Below are positions 23,781 through 32,979 of a stretch of 61,828 bases of DNA, in pieces. This DNA is from CAJWPI01 sp964635015 (GTDB lineage Bacteria; Pseudomonadota; Gammaproteobacteria; Magnimaribacterales; Magnimaribacteraceae). The notes below the pieces were generated by a model that worked only from the letters and a program-made list of their open reading frames with translations, searched no databases and had not been told where the DNA came from. The number at the start of each line of letters is the position of its first letter. The stretch's first letter is position 1. The stretch lies in the NCBI GenBank assembly GCA_964635015.1, contig CAZWMS010000005.1:1-61828 (forward strand), written 5' to 3'. The position numbers and the translations under genes were made by a program.

Positions 23781-25528
23781 TGTCCGTTCAAGAGTGGACT
23801 TTCGTAATGGTGGGGCTTTCTTTTGCTCTTTATATCTTAATAGCTTTTAAATCCAGAGCAGAATCAACCAGTGACTTTTATGTGGCTGGAAAAGATGTAA
23901 ATCCAGTAATAAATGGCATGGCAACAGCTGCAGATTGGATGTCAGCAGCTTCTTTTTTATCAATGGCTGGTCTTATCGCTTTTTTAGGAAAAGATGGGGC
24001 TGTATATCTTATGGGATGGACGGGAGGATATGTTCTATTAGCTCTTTTATTGGCACCATACCTTAGAAAATTTGGACAATTTACTGTTCCAGATTTCATA
24101 GGAGAAAGATATTACTCAAATTCAGCTAGAGTAGTGGCAGTTTTGTGTTTAGTTTTTATTTCTTTTACCTATATAGCTGGCCAAATGAGGGGTGTTGGTA
24201 TAGTTTTTTCTAGATTTCTTGAAGTTGATATAAACATTGGTGTTGTTATTGGTATGGGTATAGTTTTTGTTTATGCGGTGTGGGGGGGAATGAAGGGAAT
24301 AACCTATACTCAAGTTGCTCAGTATGTGGTCTTAATTTTTGCTTATCTTGTTCCGGCTATATATATATCAATAATAATGACAAACAATCCTATCCCTCAA
24401 ATAGGTTTCGGCAGTTCTTTGGTAGGCAGCTCAGAATTACTCTTAGATAAATTGGATAGGGTTACTTCTGACTTGGGCTTTATACCCTACACAGAAAACA
24501 CTAAAAGCAAGATAGATATTTTCTGTATTACAGCTGCTTTGATGGCTGGTACTGCTGGACTTCCTCATGTAATAGTTAGATTTTTTACTGTCCCCAGCTT
24601 TTCTGCTGCTAGAAAGTCAGCAGGCTACGCTTTGATATTTATTGCCCTACTCTATACAACTGCTCCTGCAGTATCAGCTTTTGCAAGAATGAACCTTATA
24701 GATTCTATTCAAGACAAACCTTACTCTGATTCTCCTCTGTGGTTTAAAAATTGGGAAAGTATTGGGTTAATTGCCTGGAAAGATAAAAATCAGGATGGGT
24801 TAATAGGGTACTCTTCAGGTAATGCCCTTATTGGGATAAAACCAATATATGCTAACGATAAGGGAACCTATGGAGAGAGAAAAGTAAAAAATAAACCAAA
24901 CTTGGAAAATGAAAATGAAGTCTACATTGATAGAGATATTATAGTATTAGCAAACCCAGAGATTGCAAAGTTACCTTTCTGGATTGTTGCCTTGGTAGCT
25001 GCGGGGGGTGTGGCAGCAGCTTTGTCTACAGCAGCTGGACTCCTTATAGCTATATCTTCTTCTATTTCTCACGACCTTCTAAAAAAGACTTTTATGCCCT
25101 CTATAAGCGAAAGAAAAGAACTTCTATATAGCAGAATAGCAACAGCCTTTGCTATAGCAGTTGCAGGATTATTTGGAATATATCCCCCTGCGTTTGTAGC
25201 TCAAGTAGTTGCGTTTGCTTTTGGGTTGGCAGCATCAACCCTATTTCCTGTTTTGGTTTTGGGAATCTTTTCTAAAAGATTGAATAAAGAGGGGGCGATT
25301 GCAGGAATGATAATAGGGCTTTTTTTTACTGCCTCTTATATTGTTTATTTTAAATTTTTGTATCCTGAGTTAAATAATGCAGAGCATTGGTTTTTCTCTA
25401 TTTCTCCCGAGGGAATAGGATTTGTAGGCATGTTGCTTAACCTTGCTGTTTCTGTTTTAGTATCTTCATTAACCATACCACCCCCCAAATCTATTGAAGA
25501 GATGGTAGAAATGATAAGGCATCCATAA
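23780..25528 (+). CDS. Sodium:solute symporter, VC_2705/ActP-like
   Basis: A 582-residue SSS-family transporter. FYVAGKDVNPVINGMATAADWMSAASFL is the acetate-permease-like N-terminal sodium-site region, followed by a LLAPYLRKFGQFTVPDFIGERY block. About 13 hydrophobic segments are visible. A soluble loop near residues 320-390 (DKPYSDSPLW, KDKNQDGLIGYSSG) is typical of the VC_2705 subgroup paired with DUF4212 and includes an EF-hand-like DKNQDG. Probable substrates are short-chain carboxylates such as acetate or propionate. ATG start; its stop overlaps the lgt start by one base. Confidence 0.88.
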   Translation: MSVQEWTFVMVGLSFALYILIAFKSRAESTSDFYVAGKDVNPVINGMATAADWMSAASFLSMAGLIAFLGKDGAVYLMGWTGGYVLLALLLAPYLRKFGQFTVPDFIGERYYSNSARVVAVLCLVFISFTYIAGQMRGVGIVFSRFLEVDINIGVVIGMGIVFVYAVWGGMKGITYTQVAQYVVLIFAYLVPAIYISIIMTNNPIPQIGFGSSLVGSSELLLDKLDRVTSDLGFIPYTENTKSKIDIFCITAALMAGTAGLPHVIVRFFTVPSFSAARKSAGYALIFIALLYTTAPAVSAFARMNLIDSIQDKPYSDSPLWFKNWESIGLIAWKDKNQDGLIGYSSGNALIGIKPIYANDKGTYGERKVKNKPNLENENEVYIDRDIIVLANPEIAKLPFWIVALVAAGGVAAALSTAAGLLIAISSSISHDLLKKTFMPSISERKELLYSRIATAFAIAVAGLFGIYPPAFVAQVVAFAFGLAASTLFPVLVLGIFSKRLNKEGAIAGMIIGLFFTASYIVYFKFLYPELNNAEHWFFSISPEGIGFVGMLLNLAVSVLVSSLTIPPPKSIEEMVEMIRHP

Positions 25529-26319
25529 TGATCCTTCCATACATTGATCCTGTTGCCTTACAAATAGGACCTCTTGAAATAAGATGGTACGGTTTATCTT
25601 GGTTTCTAGCCTTTATGTCAATCTACATTTTAGCTAAAAAAAAGCTAGCTATTATTAATGATCAACAGCTAAGCGACCTAATGTTTTATGGACTTTTGGG
25701 TGCTATAGTAGGTGGTAGATCTGGATATATGCTTTTCTATGGAATTGATACTCTTATTCAAAACCCCTTGTCTTTATTTTATATTTGGCAAGGAGGTTTA
25801 TCCTTCCATGGAGGATTTTTAGGAGTATTAGTATCAATATATTTCTTGGCTAAAAGTTGGAATATAGGGTTTTTCACAATTACAGATTTCATATCTCCGT
25901 TTGTACCCATTGGCTTGGGATTTGTAAGGATAGGAAATTTTCTGAACTCAGAATTATTAGGAAGGCCTACTGATGCTTATTGGGGAGTTGTATTTCCTTC
26001 AGATCCACTTGGGTTAATTAGGCATCCTTCTCAAATATATCAAGCCTTCTCCGAGGGTCTTGTTCTCTCTGTGATATTATTTTGGTTTTCTAAGCCTTCT
26101 AATCCAAGAGGTGTTATATCTTCTCTGTTCTTAATAGGTTATGGGGTGATTAGGTTTATTACAGAATTCTTTAGAGAACCAGATGTACATATAGGTTTTG
26201 ATCTTTTAAACCTAATAACAAGGGGGCAAATTTTATCGGTACCAATGGTTATAGTAGGTGTCATAATGATGTATCATTTTATAAAAAAAGATTTGGATAA
26301 AAATGCAACAATACCTTGA
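25528..26319 (+). CDS. lgt: Prolipoprotein diacylglyceryl transferase
   Basis: Lgt attaches diacylglycerol from phosphatidylglycerol to the lipobox cysteine of prolipoproteins in the inner membrane. The 263-residue protein has seven hydrophobic segments, the GGLSFHGGFLG stretch, the signature VRIGNFLNSELLGRPTD (conserved Arg, Asn and Glu) and HPSQIYQA. It is followed by thyA with a 17-base overlap, the same lgt-thyA arrangement as in Escherichia coli. The preceding symporter stop overlaps its ATG. DctP at 51477 is an example of a lipoprotein client. Confidence 0.94.
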   Translation: MILPYIDPVALQIGPLEIRWYGLSWFLAFMSIYILAKKKLAIINDQQLSDLMFYGLLGAIVGGRSGYMLFYGIDTLIQNPLSLFYIWQGGLSFHGGFLGVLVSIYFLAKSWNIGFFTITDFISPFVPIGLGFVRIGNFLNSELLGRPTDAYWGVVFPSDPLGLIRHPSQIYQAFSEGLVLSVILFWFSKPSNPRGVISSLFLIGYGVIRFITEFFREPDVHIGFDLLNLITRGQILSVPMVIVGVIMMYHFIKKDLDKNATIP

Positions 26320-27097
26320 TTTAATGAAGTATGTGCTAGATTCCGGCACTAGAAAGGATGATAGAACGGGAACTGGAACATTAAGTGTTTTCGGCTATCA
26401 AATGAGCTTTAATTTATCAAATGGCTTTCCCCTAATAACGACTAAAAAGTTACACTTAAAATCTATAATATATGAATTGCTTTGGTTTATTAAGGGATCT
26501 ACTAATATTGAATTCTTAAAAGAACATGGTGTTAGTATATGGGATGAGTGGGCAGACGAAAATGGGGAGCTTGGTCCTGTCTATGGATCTCAGTGGCGAT
26601 CATGGCCTCTGAAAAATGGAAAATCTATTGATCAAATTAGTAATGTAATTAGTGAAATTAGATTAAATCCAAATTCAAGGAGGCTGATAGTAAGCTCATG
26701 GAATGTAGCAGAAATAGATAAGATGGCCCTACCCCCTTGTCATGCGCTTTTTCAATTTTACGTTGCAGAAGGAAAATTATCCTGCCAACTTTATCAAAGA
26801 AGTGCAGATATTTTTTTAGGGGTCCCTTTTAATATAGCTTCCTATGCATTGTTAGTCTTGATGGTTGCTAAGGTTACAAACTTAAAACCTGGAAACTTTA
26901 TACACACTTTAGGTGATGCACATCTATATTTAAATCACTTAGATCAAGTTGAACAACAACTTTCTAGATGCCCCACTAAACTTCCATCAATGAAAATAAA
27001 AAAAGAAACAAGCAATATTTTAGATTTTTGTTATGAGGACTTTGTTCTAGAGGGTTATGATCCCCACCCTCATATTGCAGCACCTGTGGCAATCTAA
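26303..27097 (+). CDS. thyA: Thymidylate synthase
   Basis: ThyA methylates dUMP to dTMP using 5,10-methylenetetrahydrofolate, turning it into dihydrofolate. The 264-residue protein has the same length as the E. coli enzyme and shows the full pattern: DRTGTGTLSVFG, GPVYGSQWRSW, the active-site Cys146 in LPPCHALFQFYV, RSADIFLGVPFNIASYALL, and HIAAPVAI at the C-terminus. It starts within the end of lgt and is followed after three bases by folA, which recycles the dihydrofolate made here. ATG start. Confidence 0.95.
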   Translation: MQQYLDLMKYVLDSGTRKDDRTGTGTLSVFGYQMSFNLSNGFPLITTKKLHLKSIIYELLWFIKGSTNIEFLKEHGVSIWDEWADENGELGPVYGSQWRSWPLKNGKSIDQISNVISEIRLNPNSRRLIVSSWNVAEIDKMALPPCHALFQFYVAEGKLSCQLYQRSADIFLGVPFNIASYALLVLMVAKVTNLKPGNFIHTLGDAHLYLNHLDQVEQQLSRCPTKLPSMKIKKETSNILDFCYEDFVLEGYDPHPHIAAPVAI

Positions 27098-27100
27098 TCT

Positions 27101-27586
27101 ATGAATATAAGTTTAATTGCTGCTATAGCAGAAAAAAGAGTAATTGGACATAAAGGAAAAATACCCTGGCATATAAAAGAAGATCTAGAGTATTTTAGAT
27201 CTTTGACTTCTGGTTCATCAGTAATAATGGGAAGAAAAACCTTTGAATCCATAGGCAATCCTCTTCCCCATAGAAAGAATATAATTATGACCAGAAATCC
27301 AAAAGGTTTGAGTTGGGTGATAGAGGTGTGTAACAAGGAAGATGCACTAAAAGAAGCAGTCAATCATTCCAATAATGTTTTTGTAATAGGGGGAGAAAAT
27401 GTATATAAAGAATTTATGCCTTTAGCAAAAAAAATGTTTTTAACTGAAATAGAATTAAAGGTTGAAGGTGATGCCTTCTTCCCGGGATGGTCTAAGAAAG
27501 ACTGGAAAGAAATAACCAGAAGAAATAAACAAGACGAGAAACATAAAATAAAGTTTAGTTTTGTTGAATACAGAAGGGTTGATTAG
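27101..27586 (+). CDS. folA: Dihydrofolate reductase
   Basis: FolA reduces dihydrofolate to tetrahydrofolate with NADPH. The 161-residue protein has the chromosomal DHFR layout: ISLIAAIAEKRVIGHKGKIPWHIKEDLEYF (substrate acid is the Glu of KEDLEYF), MGRKTFESIG, RKNIIMTRN, VFVIGGENVYKEFMP and the late EIELKVEGDAFFP. It is coupled to thyA just upstream, which is metabolically consistent. Its last four bases overlap the end of the convergent TPR gene. ATG start. It resembles the trimethoprim-sensitive type, not DfrB. Confidence 0.93.
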   Translation: MNISLIAAIAEKRVIGHKGKIPWHIKEDLEYFRSLTSGSSVIMGRKTFESIGNPLPHRKNIIMTRNPKGLSWVIEVCNKEDALKEAVNHSNNVFVIGGENVYKEFMPLAKKMFLTEIELKVEGDAFFPGWSKKDWKEITRRNKQDEKHKIKFSFVEYRRVD

Positions 27587-29025
27587 ATGCCCAGTGCTTT
27601 TTTCTTCAATTCTAATGCAACTACCCTTTCCTCTTCGCCCTCAGTATAAGTAATCCATTTTCTAGCTGAATCTTGAATTTTCTTCTTTTTCTTTTTTTCT
27701 TTTTCTTTCTTATCGCTTAAAGATCTTTCAGCTACATCTATGCACCTTCTAAAAGAAGCAATCGCATCTTCCCATTTTTGATATTCAAATTGGATTTGAC
27801 CCAAAATCATATAGGCGTTCGCTAGATCCTTTAATTTTCCTTTTTTAATGCCCTCTCGTATGGCAAATTCAGCCTCTTTATATTCATCCAAACCAAAATG
27901 AACCTGTCCTAAGAAAACATAAAGCTCTCCCTCTTTAGAAAGCTTCGCAGCTTTTTTATAGGCTGGTTTTGCCTTCTCAAGCTCTTTTGCAGCATGCCAA
28001 TATTGCCCCATGGCTTTTAAGGTTTTTTCTTTCTCTTTTATTATTTCTCTATTGAACCCATTTTCCATTACCCTGGCAGCTTTAAAGGGATTTTGATGCA
28101 TCATTAGAAGCTGGGCCAAAGCTACAAACTCTCTCTCCTTATCAAGGAGGTCGTCATCATACGCGGCTTCTAGAGCAGCCATTTGATCAAGCTGCCTATC
28201 CCTAGAGCCGTATAAGCCTGATAATTGGACCCAGTATCTTTTCTTTGGGTAATGCTGAACAAGAATTTCGTAAATGGGCAGAACGTCTAATTTTTGTTTA
28301 AGTTCTTGAAAGAGTGCCATCTTTAAAAGGTAGTGATTTTCTCTAGCCACTCCCTTTTTTGTTTCGCCAGTCTCTTCTCCGTTCTCATCTAAAACAGGTA
28401 CATCCCTGGTTTCCTGCATACTTATCGCTATTTCTATGTTACTTTTAGCGTTCTTAAATTCTTTTAACTGATAGTAAGTTGTTGCTAACAAAGCATAGGC
28501 ATCAGAACTGGGTTCATCTTCGTTCTCGAGCCAAAGATATAAATATTTGATTGCACCCCTGTAGTCGCCTTTTATATAAGAAAGTTGGGACAAAGAATAT
28601 ATAGCATTATTCTTCTGTCTATAATCGGCATTTGGGGTCTTAACTAAGGTGTTATATGCTTTGATTGCAAGGTCATATTTTTCTTGAGAAAAATAAATAT
28701 AGCCATAGTAGTACCACATAGTGGCTCTATCTGTGTCTGTAAATTTCTCACCACTTTTGATTGAAGAAAGCAATATATTTGCTTCTTCCCAAACCTCAGA
28801 TTCCAATAAAGGCTGTATTTGCTGAAAGATCTTTTGGGCTTTTTTGCTTGGTAGTTTTGCTCTTTTTCTTTTCTTCTTTTTCTTTTTCACTTCCACATCA
28901 CCTTCGGCTGCCTCTAAGGACATTCCTATATTTTCTAAAGAGGGAATTGTTGAGATTAAAGGCACTAGACTTATAGCCAAGCCCAGAACTAAACCTCTTA
29001 ATAAAATTCTACTTTTACTTAACAC
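27583..29025 (-). CDS. TPR-repeat protein of the TonB2 operon
   Basis: A 480-residue protein with an N-terminal hydrophobic signal or anchor (ILLRGLVLGLAISLVPLIS), a strikingly basic stretch KKKKKKRKRAK near residue 48, and several tetratricopeptide-like repeats up to about residue 435. A second Lys-rich run, KEKEKKKKKK, is near the C-terminus. Such TPR proteins are commonly the last gene of TonB2/TtpC operons and are thought to sit in the periplasm as scaffold or TonB partner. GTG start directly abutting the tonB stop. Exact role unknown. Confidence 0.75.
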   Translation of the reverse strand: MLSKSRILLRGLVLGLAISLVPLISTIPSLENIGMSLEAAEGDVEVKKKKKKRKRAKLPSKKAQKIFQQIQPLLESEVWEEANILLSSIKSGEKFTDTDRATMWYYYGYIYFSQEKYDLAIKAYNTLVKTPNADYRQKNNAIYSLSQLSYIKGDYRGAIKYLYLWLENEDEPSSDAYALLATTYYQLKEFKNAKSNIEIAISMQETRDVPVLDENGEETGETKKGVARENHYLLKMALFQELKQKLDVLPIYEILVQHYPKKRYWVQLSGLYGSRDRQLDQMAALEAAYDDDLLDKEREFVALAQLLMMHQNPFKAARVMENGFNREIIKEKEKTLKAMGQYWHAAKELEKAKPAYKKAAKLSKEGELYVFLGQVHFGLDEYKEAEFAIREGIKKGKLKDLANAYMILGQIQFEYQKWEDAIASFRRCIDVAERSLSDKKEKEKKKKKKIQDSARKWITYTEGEEERVVALELKKKALGI

Positions 29026-29679
29026 TTAGTCGCACCCCTCTGGAACATAATCAACACCTTTGCTTTTATCTTCTATAATAAAAGTAATTTGATTCATAAC
29101 ACCAGGTACTTCGATTGCCTGACCATCTCTAATTTGGGGTTTATACTTAAATTTCATAGCTGAGCGCGTAGCTGCTCTATCAAAGATTCCTCTTGGTTGT
29201 GACCATACAACCACAGGATCTCTAACTGATCCTACTTTAGTAACAGTAAACTCTAACATTACACACCCTTCTATACCCCTTTCTTGAGCTCTCCTTGGAT
29301 ATATGGGGGGAATTTTAAAAATAGGTACATAAGAACCATCAGCAAATACACCACTTCTTTTACCCTTAACGTCAAATTTTGGTCTAGGAGCTACATTGTC
29401 AAGGTCCACTGGGGGTGTCATATCAAATTCAGGGGGCAAAGTTTCTGGTGGAGGCTCCTCCTCTTCTGGTCTTTCCAGGTCTGCTAATAATTCTAGATCT
29501 CTATCTGGCATAGTTACATCTGCTATTCTTATGCTCTTGCTGTCAAGAGATACTTCGTCAACAGCTATTAAAGCTTGCATCAAAAAGAATAAAATTAGAG
29601 TGGCTAGTAGTGATGCTCCTATTGAGCTTCCAAGCTTTTTAAGATCTTGCTCTGCTAAATAATTCTGCAATAGATCCAC
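29026..29679 (-). CDS. tonB: TonB-family energy transducer (TonB2 type)
   Basis: A 217-residue TonB. There is a short cytoplasmic start, one membrane helix (SIGASLLATLILFFLMQALI), an acidic, proline-rich linker (EEEEPPPETLPPEF) shorter than in classical TonB, and a C-terminal TonB domain (PIYPRRAQERGIEGCVMLEF, then KFKYKPQIRDGQAIEVPG). Short TonB2-like proteins depend on TtpC plus ExbB2/ExbD2, all of which lie upstream here. It passes proton-motive energy to outer-membrane receptors. GTG start, two bases after the exbD stop. Confidence 0.88.
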   Translation of the reverse strand: MDLLQNYLAEQDLKKLGSSIGASLLATLILFFLMQALIAVDEVSLDSKSIRIADVTMPDRDLELLADLERPEEEEPPPETLPPEFDMTPPVDLDNVAPRPKFDVKGKRSGVFADGSYVPIFKIPPIYPRRAQERGIEGCVMLEFTVTKVGSVRDPVVVWSQPRGIFDRAATRSAMKFKYKPQIRDGQAIEVPGVMNQITFIIEDKSKGVDYVPEGCD

Positions 29680-29681
29680 TT

Positions 29682-30092
29682 TTAAAATTTAGGTTCAGAG
29701 GCTAGTGATATAGCATAAACTCCAGCCTCTCTTGATTGATCCATTACTTTTATTATTGCATCTGCACTGGCCTGTTCATCCGCCTGTATAACAACAGATC
29801 CCTGGGGATTGTCTGCTAAAAGCTTAGTAACATTAGCTTTGACCTGACGAACATCTACTCTCCTTCCATCTATCCATATGTCATCATTATTTCCTATGGC
29901 TATTAAAATAGCAGCATTTTCTTGGATGGTTGATGTCTCAGCATCTGGCCTATTAACTTCCAAACCGGGTTCTTTTATAAAATTTGCTGTAACTATAAAA
30001 AATATCAACAAGATAAAAACTACATCTAACATTGGCGTTAAATTTAGCTCTTCTTCTTCTGCTACAGCTTGGCTAATTGGTGATCTTCTCAT
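29682..30092 (-). CDS. exbD: ExbD/TolR-family biopolymer transport protein
   Basis: A 136-residue protein with one N-terminal helix preceded by ELNLTPMLDVVFILLIFFIV, where the aspartate is the proton-carrying residue of ExbD/TolR. The periplasmic part (GLEVNRPDAET, VVIQADEQASADAIIKVMDQ) is normal length. It forms the proton channel with ExbB pentamers and couples it to TonB. It sits between exbB and tonB in an operon that reads DUF3450, TtpC, ExbB, ExbD, TonB, TPR. ATG start. Confidence 0.9.
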   Translation of the reverse strand: MRRSPISQAVAEEEELNLTPMLDVVFILLIFFIVTANFIKEPGLEVNRPDAETSTIQENAAILIAIGNNDDIWIDGRRVDVRQVKANVTKLLADNPQGSVVIQADEQASADAIIKVMDQSREAGVYAISLASEPKF

Positions 30093-30105
30093 TCTTCAAT
30101 GCCCC

Positions 30106-30630
30106 CTATTCTATGACTAATTTGTGATACAACATATCTGACTCTCTTTGGGTTATGTTCTTAATATATTGTTGGGCAAAATTACCAATGAGAGCAACTG
30201 CCAAACCTGCCATTGGTGGGATTATAGCTTTTGATACTCCTCCAGCCATGGCTTTTGCATCTCCCCCTCCAGTAACAGCTAATAAATAGAATACTTCTAT
30301 CATTCCAGTAATAGTACCGAACAATCCAAAAAGAGGTGCAACCATCACACAAACTTTCATTAATTCTACGTTTTTATTTATCTTTGTAGCTGCATCAGAA
30401 ATCATCATCTGTCTTATCGCAACAGAATTAAAAGATATTTTATCTTTTCTTTCCTCCCAGTCTGTCACGATTGAATTTATTACAGAGGAATGTTCGAAAC
30501 GTAAGTACCAAATTTTTTCAATCATCAAGTAAGCTACAACAAAGCCTAAAATAAAAATTAAATAAAGAACATCTCCCCCCCTTTGGAAAAACTGAAAGAG
30601 AGAGTCGGTAATGTCATAAAAGAAAAACAT
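30106..30630 (-). CDS. exbB: ExbB/MotA/TolQ-family proton channel protein
   Basis: A 174-residue protein with three membrane segments. The pattern APLFGLFGTITGMIEVFYLL in the second and GGVSKAIIPPMAGLAVALIGNF in the third is the conserved TolQ/ExbB channel lining; the threonine and glutamate residues usual for ion passage are present. It is the short ExbB2 form, without a long periplasmic N-terminus. A longer paralogue (TtpC-like) is 24 bases upstream. Together they make the motor of the TonB2 system in the inner membrane. ATG start. Confidence 0.9.
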   Translation of the reverse strand: MFFFYDITDSLFQFFQRGGDVLYLIFILGFVVAYLMIEKIWYLRFEHSSVINSIVTDWEERKDKISFNSVAIRQMMISDAATKINKNVELMKVCVMVAPLFGLFGTITGMIEVFYLLAVTGGGDAKAMAGGVSKAIIPPMAGLAVALIGNFAQQYIKNITQRESDMLYHKLVIE

Positions 30631-30654
30631 AATTCTTCTAACTAATATTCTCTA

Positions 30655-32058
30655 CTAAGATTTGCCCTCAGACCTCTGAGCTGCCATTCCTGTGCTTTGT
30701 TCCTCTATTGTTCCCAATATCCCTTTAGAAATGTTATAGACTATTGCATACATAAAGGTTAGGGGTATGGCAACCATTAATCCCAGCCAAGTTGTTGATA
30801 GAGCAATAGAAATTCCACTTGCCATGGTTTTAGGATCTCCGGTTCCAAATAGAGTGATCATGCTAAATGTTTCAATCATTCCTACAATAGTTCCAAACAG
30901 CCCACCTAAAGGTGCTACTACTGAAATTAATTTAATCAACCAATTAAGACCCTCTATTGGAGGTCTTTCGGCCAATATCTGTTCAGCCATCTTCAACTCT
31001 AGGGTCTCGGTATCAGCTTCTGGGTTATCCTCAGCTACTTTTAACACTCTTCCCAGGGGGTTGCCTTCGCTTATACTAGAGGAGCTTATTTGTGAAGTAA
31101 CTGCTGCTCTTATGCCCATAAGCAACCTTACTCTCATAATAAAGAGTCCTACACCTCCAAGGCCTACTATGATTATGATATAGCCTATTATGCCTCCATT
31201 CTGAACTCTTCCAAAAAAACCTGGCATAGAAATGAGATTTGCTAAGTAAGACCCCCCTTGTGGTCCGGTAGGATCTACTGCAAACTGTACAGGGAATTTA
31301 TCTTCATCAAAAACATCAGAAGCTGTGCCCGTATATCTTCCTGCTGGCTGTGCTGGCAGTTCTTCGTACATTCCTCTGCTGGCAGCATAAGATAAATATT
31401 GACCATCTGTTACGGCATTAAAATTACCAACTCTAACTACCTGCGTTTCCTCTACAGTACCATCGGTTGCTATAACATCTGATGTGAACTTTACTACTTC
31501 TCCAGAGGCATTAATCTCCCTCTGTAATTCAAACCAAAGCCTTTCTAATTCAGAAATGCTTGGGAGTCTTATTCCCTCTCCCATTTTTACTGCTATCCCT
31601 GTAAGAAATTCTTCTCTGTCCTTGCCAAATTGAGCGGCAGTAAGGGATTGTTCAAAAATATTTCTTGCCTCTGTAGCAGTCCCTGCTAAATGACCAAATA
31701 TTTCAGTAAGAGAACCTAGTCTTTCTTTTAATTGTTCTTCGGCAACAACAAGCAAGTCTTCATTGGCTTCAAAAGTTTTTTCTAGCTGAGCAGCAATTCT
31801 TTCAAGCCTAGCTCTTGTAGCTTTTGCATTTGCAAGCAAAGTGGTTTGTCTATTTTTTTCTGCATTAAAACGAGATTCCCTGTTTCTTTGTTCTGTGCTG
31901 TCAGCAAACTGCCCCTGTCTTACGACCTCTAATAACTGTTGGGGTGTTGAAGGACTCTTGATTTCTTCTTCTACGACCTCTTCCTCAGCTGCAAATATAG
32001 AAAAAGAAGAAACAAAACTCAGAAGCAAGAGTATTGTAAGTCTATTCTTTAATTTCAT
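30655..32058 (-). CDS. ttpC: TtpC-like MotA/TolQ/ExbB protein with periplasmic coiled-coil domain
   Basis: A 467-residue protein: signal peptide (FVSSFSIFAAEEE), a long, probably coiled-coil periplasmic region (about residues 60-250), then a TolQ/ExbB-type membrane domain with APLGGLFGTIVGMIETFSMI and GISIALSTTWLGLMVAIPL. This is the architecture of TtpC, which in Vibrio is required for TonB2 function along with ExbB2 and ExbD2. Its ATG overlaps the DUF3450 stop by one base. Gene symbol by analogy, since orthology is inferred from the arrangement. Confidence 0.82.
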   Translation of the reverse strand: MKLKNRLTILLLLSFVSSFSIFAAEEEVVEEEIKSPSTPQQLLEVVRQGQFADSTEQRNRESRFNAEKNRQTTLLANAKATRARLERIAAQLEKTFEANEDLLVVAEEQLKERLGSLTEIFGHLAGTATEARNIFEQSLTAAQFGKDREEFLTGIAVKMGEGIRLPSISELERLWFELQREINASGEVVKFTSDVIATDGTVEETQVVRVGNFNAVTDGQYLSYAASRGMYEELPAQPAGRYTGTASDVFDEDKFPVQFAVDPTGPQGGSYLANLISMPGFFGRVQNGGIIGYIIIIVGLGGVGLFIMRVRLLMGIRAAVTSQISSSSISEGNPLGRVLKVAEDNPEADTETLELKMAEQILAERPPIEGLNWLIKLISVVAPLGGLFGTIVGMIETFSMITLFGTGDPKTMASGISIALSTTWLGLMVAIPLTFMYAIVYNISKGILGTIEEQSTGMAAQRSEGKS

Positions 32059-32828
32059 TACTCTACCTCCTCAGCATTTTGAATTGGTAGCTCTATCATA
32101 TCTACTGTTGCAAGCTTATTAGCTATTCGAAGACCTAGTCTAGTTGGATTTCTATAGCCGCCTCCTAGCTCAACCCATTGCTTAGATTTAATGTCCCAAG
32201 CGCCAGTTTTATCTGCATCTGAAGTTTGATAGAGAAGGGCCAGCCTTCCAACCCTAAGTATGTTAACTTCTCTGGGTTGTCCATCTACATCAATAGTATC
32301 CTTGTAGGTGTCTATTTTCCTTCCGTATTCAGCTTCAACGTTATAGGCCTCAAGCACTTGTCTCAAGCCCTCTGCAGGAGAAACAGTTGGATTGTCGATA
32401 GCTGCGTTTGCAAAGGCTATTCTTTCTTTCCTTTCTGCTAAATGAAAGGGCAAGTCTAGTTCTATGGACTTCTCTAGACCCGCCAACATTCTTCTGGTAA
32501 AGGGAGGAATCTGCCTTTGCATAATCCTTGCCTCTTTCATGGTCCTGTCTATTTCCTTTAATCTAGCTTCTTGAGCTTCAATTTGTTTCCTCAGTTGGGC
32601 GTTATAAACTCTTAGGCCTTCAATCTGCTTGCTTACAGTCTTGAATTCGTTAACTATTAAAGATGTATCATCATCCGCCTGATCAATTTTAGTTTGAGAT
32701 TTTTCTTCAGCCTTCTGCCTTACTTCCCCTACATCAAGAAGAGGTTGTATTTGATCGGCAGACAGAGGAAGGATTGCTAAAAATGATGCCAATAAAAAAA
32801 TTGGCAAATTACTACAAAAACGCTTCAT
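32058..32828 (-). CDS. DUF3450 periplasmic protein of the TonB2 system
   Basis: A 256-residue secreted protein: signal peptide (SNLPIFLLASFLAILPLSA), a long amphipathic helical region (about 35-125) with coiled-coil character, then DUF3450 features RRMLAGLEKSIELDLPFH, SPAEGLRQVLEAYNVEAEYGRKI and LRVGRLALLYQTSD. DUF3450 genes sit at the head of TonB2/TtpC operons in Vibrio and other Gammaproteobacteria; the protein probably contacts the TtpC periplasmic domain. GGAG lies just upstream of the ATG, and a sigma70-type promoter is seen further upstream. Confidence 0.88.
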   Translation of the reverse strand: MKRFCSNLPIFLLASFLAILPLSADQIQPLLDVGEVRQKAEEKSQTKIDQADDDTSLIVNEFKTVSKQIEGLRVYNAQLRKQIEAQEARLKEIDRTMKEARIMQRQIPPFTRRMLAGLEKSIELDLPFHLAERKERIAFANAAIDNPTVSPAEGLRQVLEAYNVEAEYGRKIDTYKDTIDVDGQPREVNILRVGRLALLYQTSDADKTGAWDIKSKQWVELGGGYRNPTRLGLRIANKLATVDMIELPIQNAEEVE

Positions 32829-32858
32829 GCGAGTTCTCCTTTTTTATTCTGTCTTTTT

Positions 32859-32886
32859 ATTCTAAATTTTAAGGTAAAGTAATCAA
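32859..32886 (-). promoter_or_regulatory. Probable sigma70-type promoter of the TonB2 operon
   Basis: On the minus strand TTGATT (32881-32886) and TAGAAT (32859-32864) are separated by 16 bases, close to the -35 and -10 consensus. Transcription would begin about 25 bases before the DUF3450 ATG, leaving room for the GGAG ribosome binding site. I do not see a convincing Fur box overlapping it. Confidence 0.5.
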
Positions 32887-32979
32887 TGATATGATTCCTA
32901 ACTCTTATAAAAAGTGTTACTCCCCACCCGGGCGAATAAAACTATAGAGGTAAATTTTTAACAACGCAATGGGTTTTTG

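Noticed and set aside
32829..32976. A Fur-like site in the TonB2 operon leader.
   Set aside because: ATCATATCATTGAT-like bases near 32880-32900 do not line up with the 19-bp Fur consensus on either strand well enough to call.
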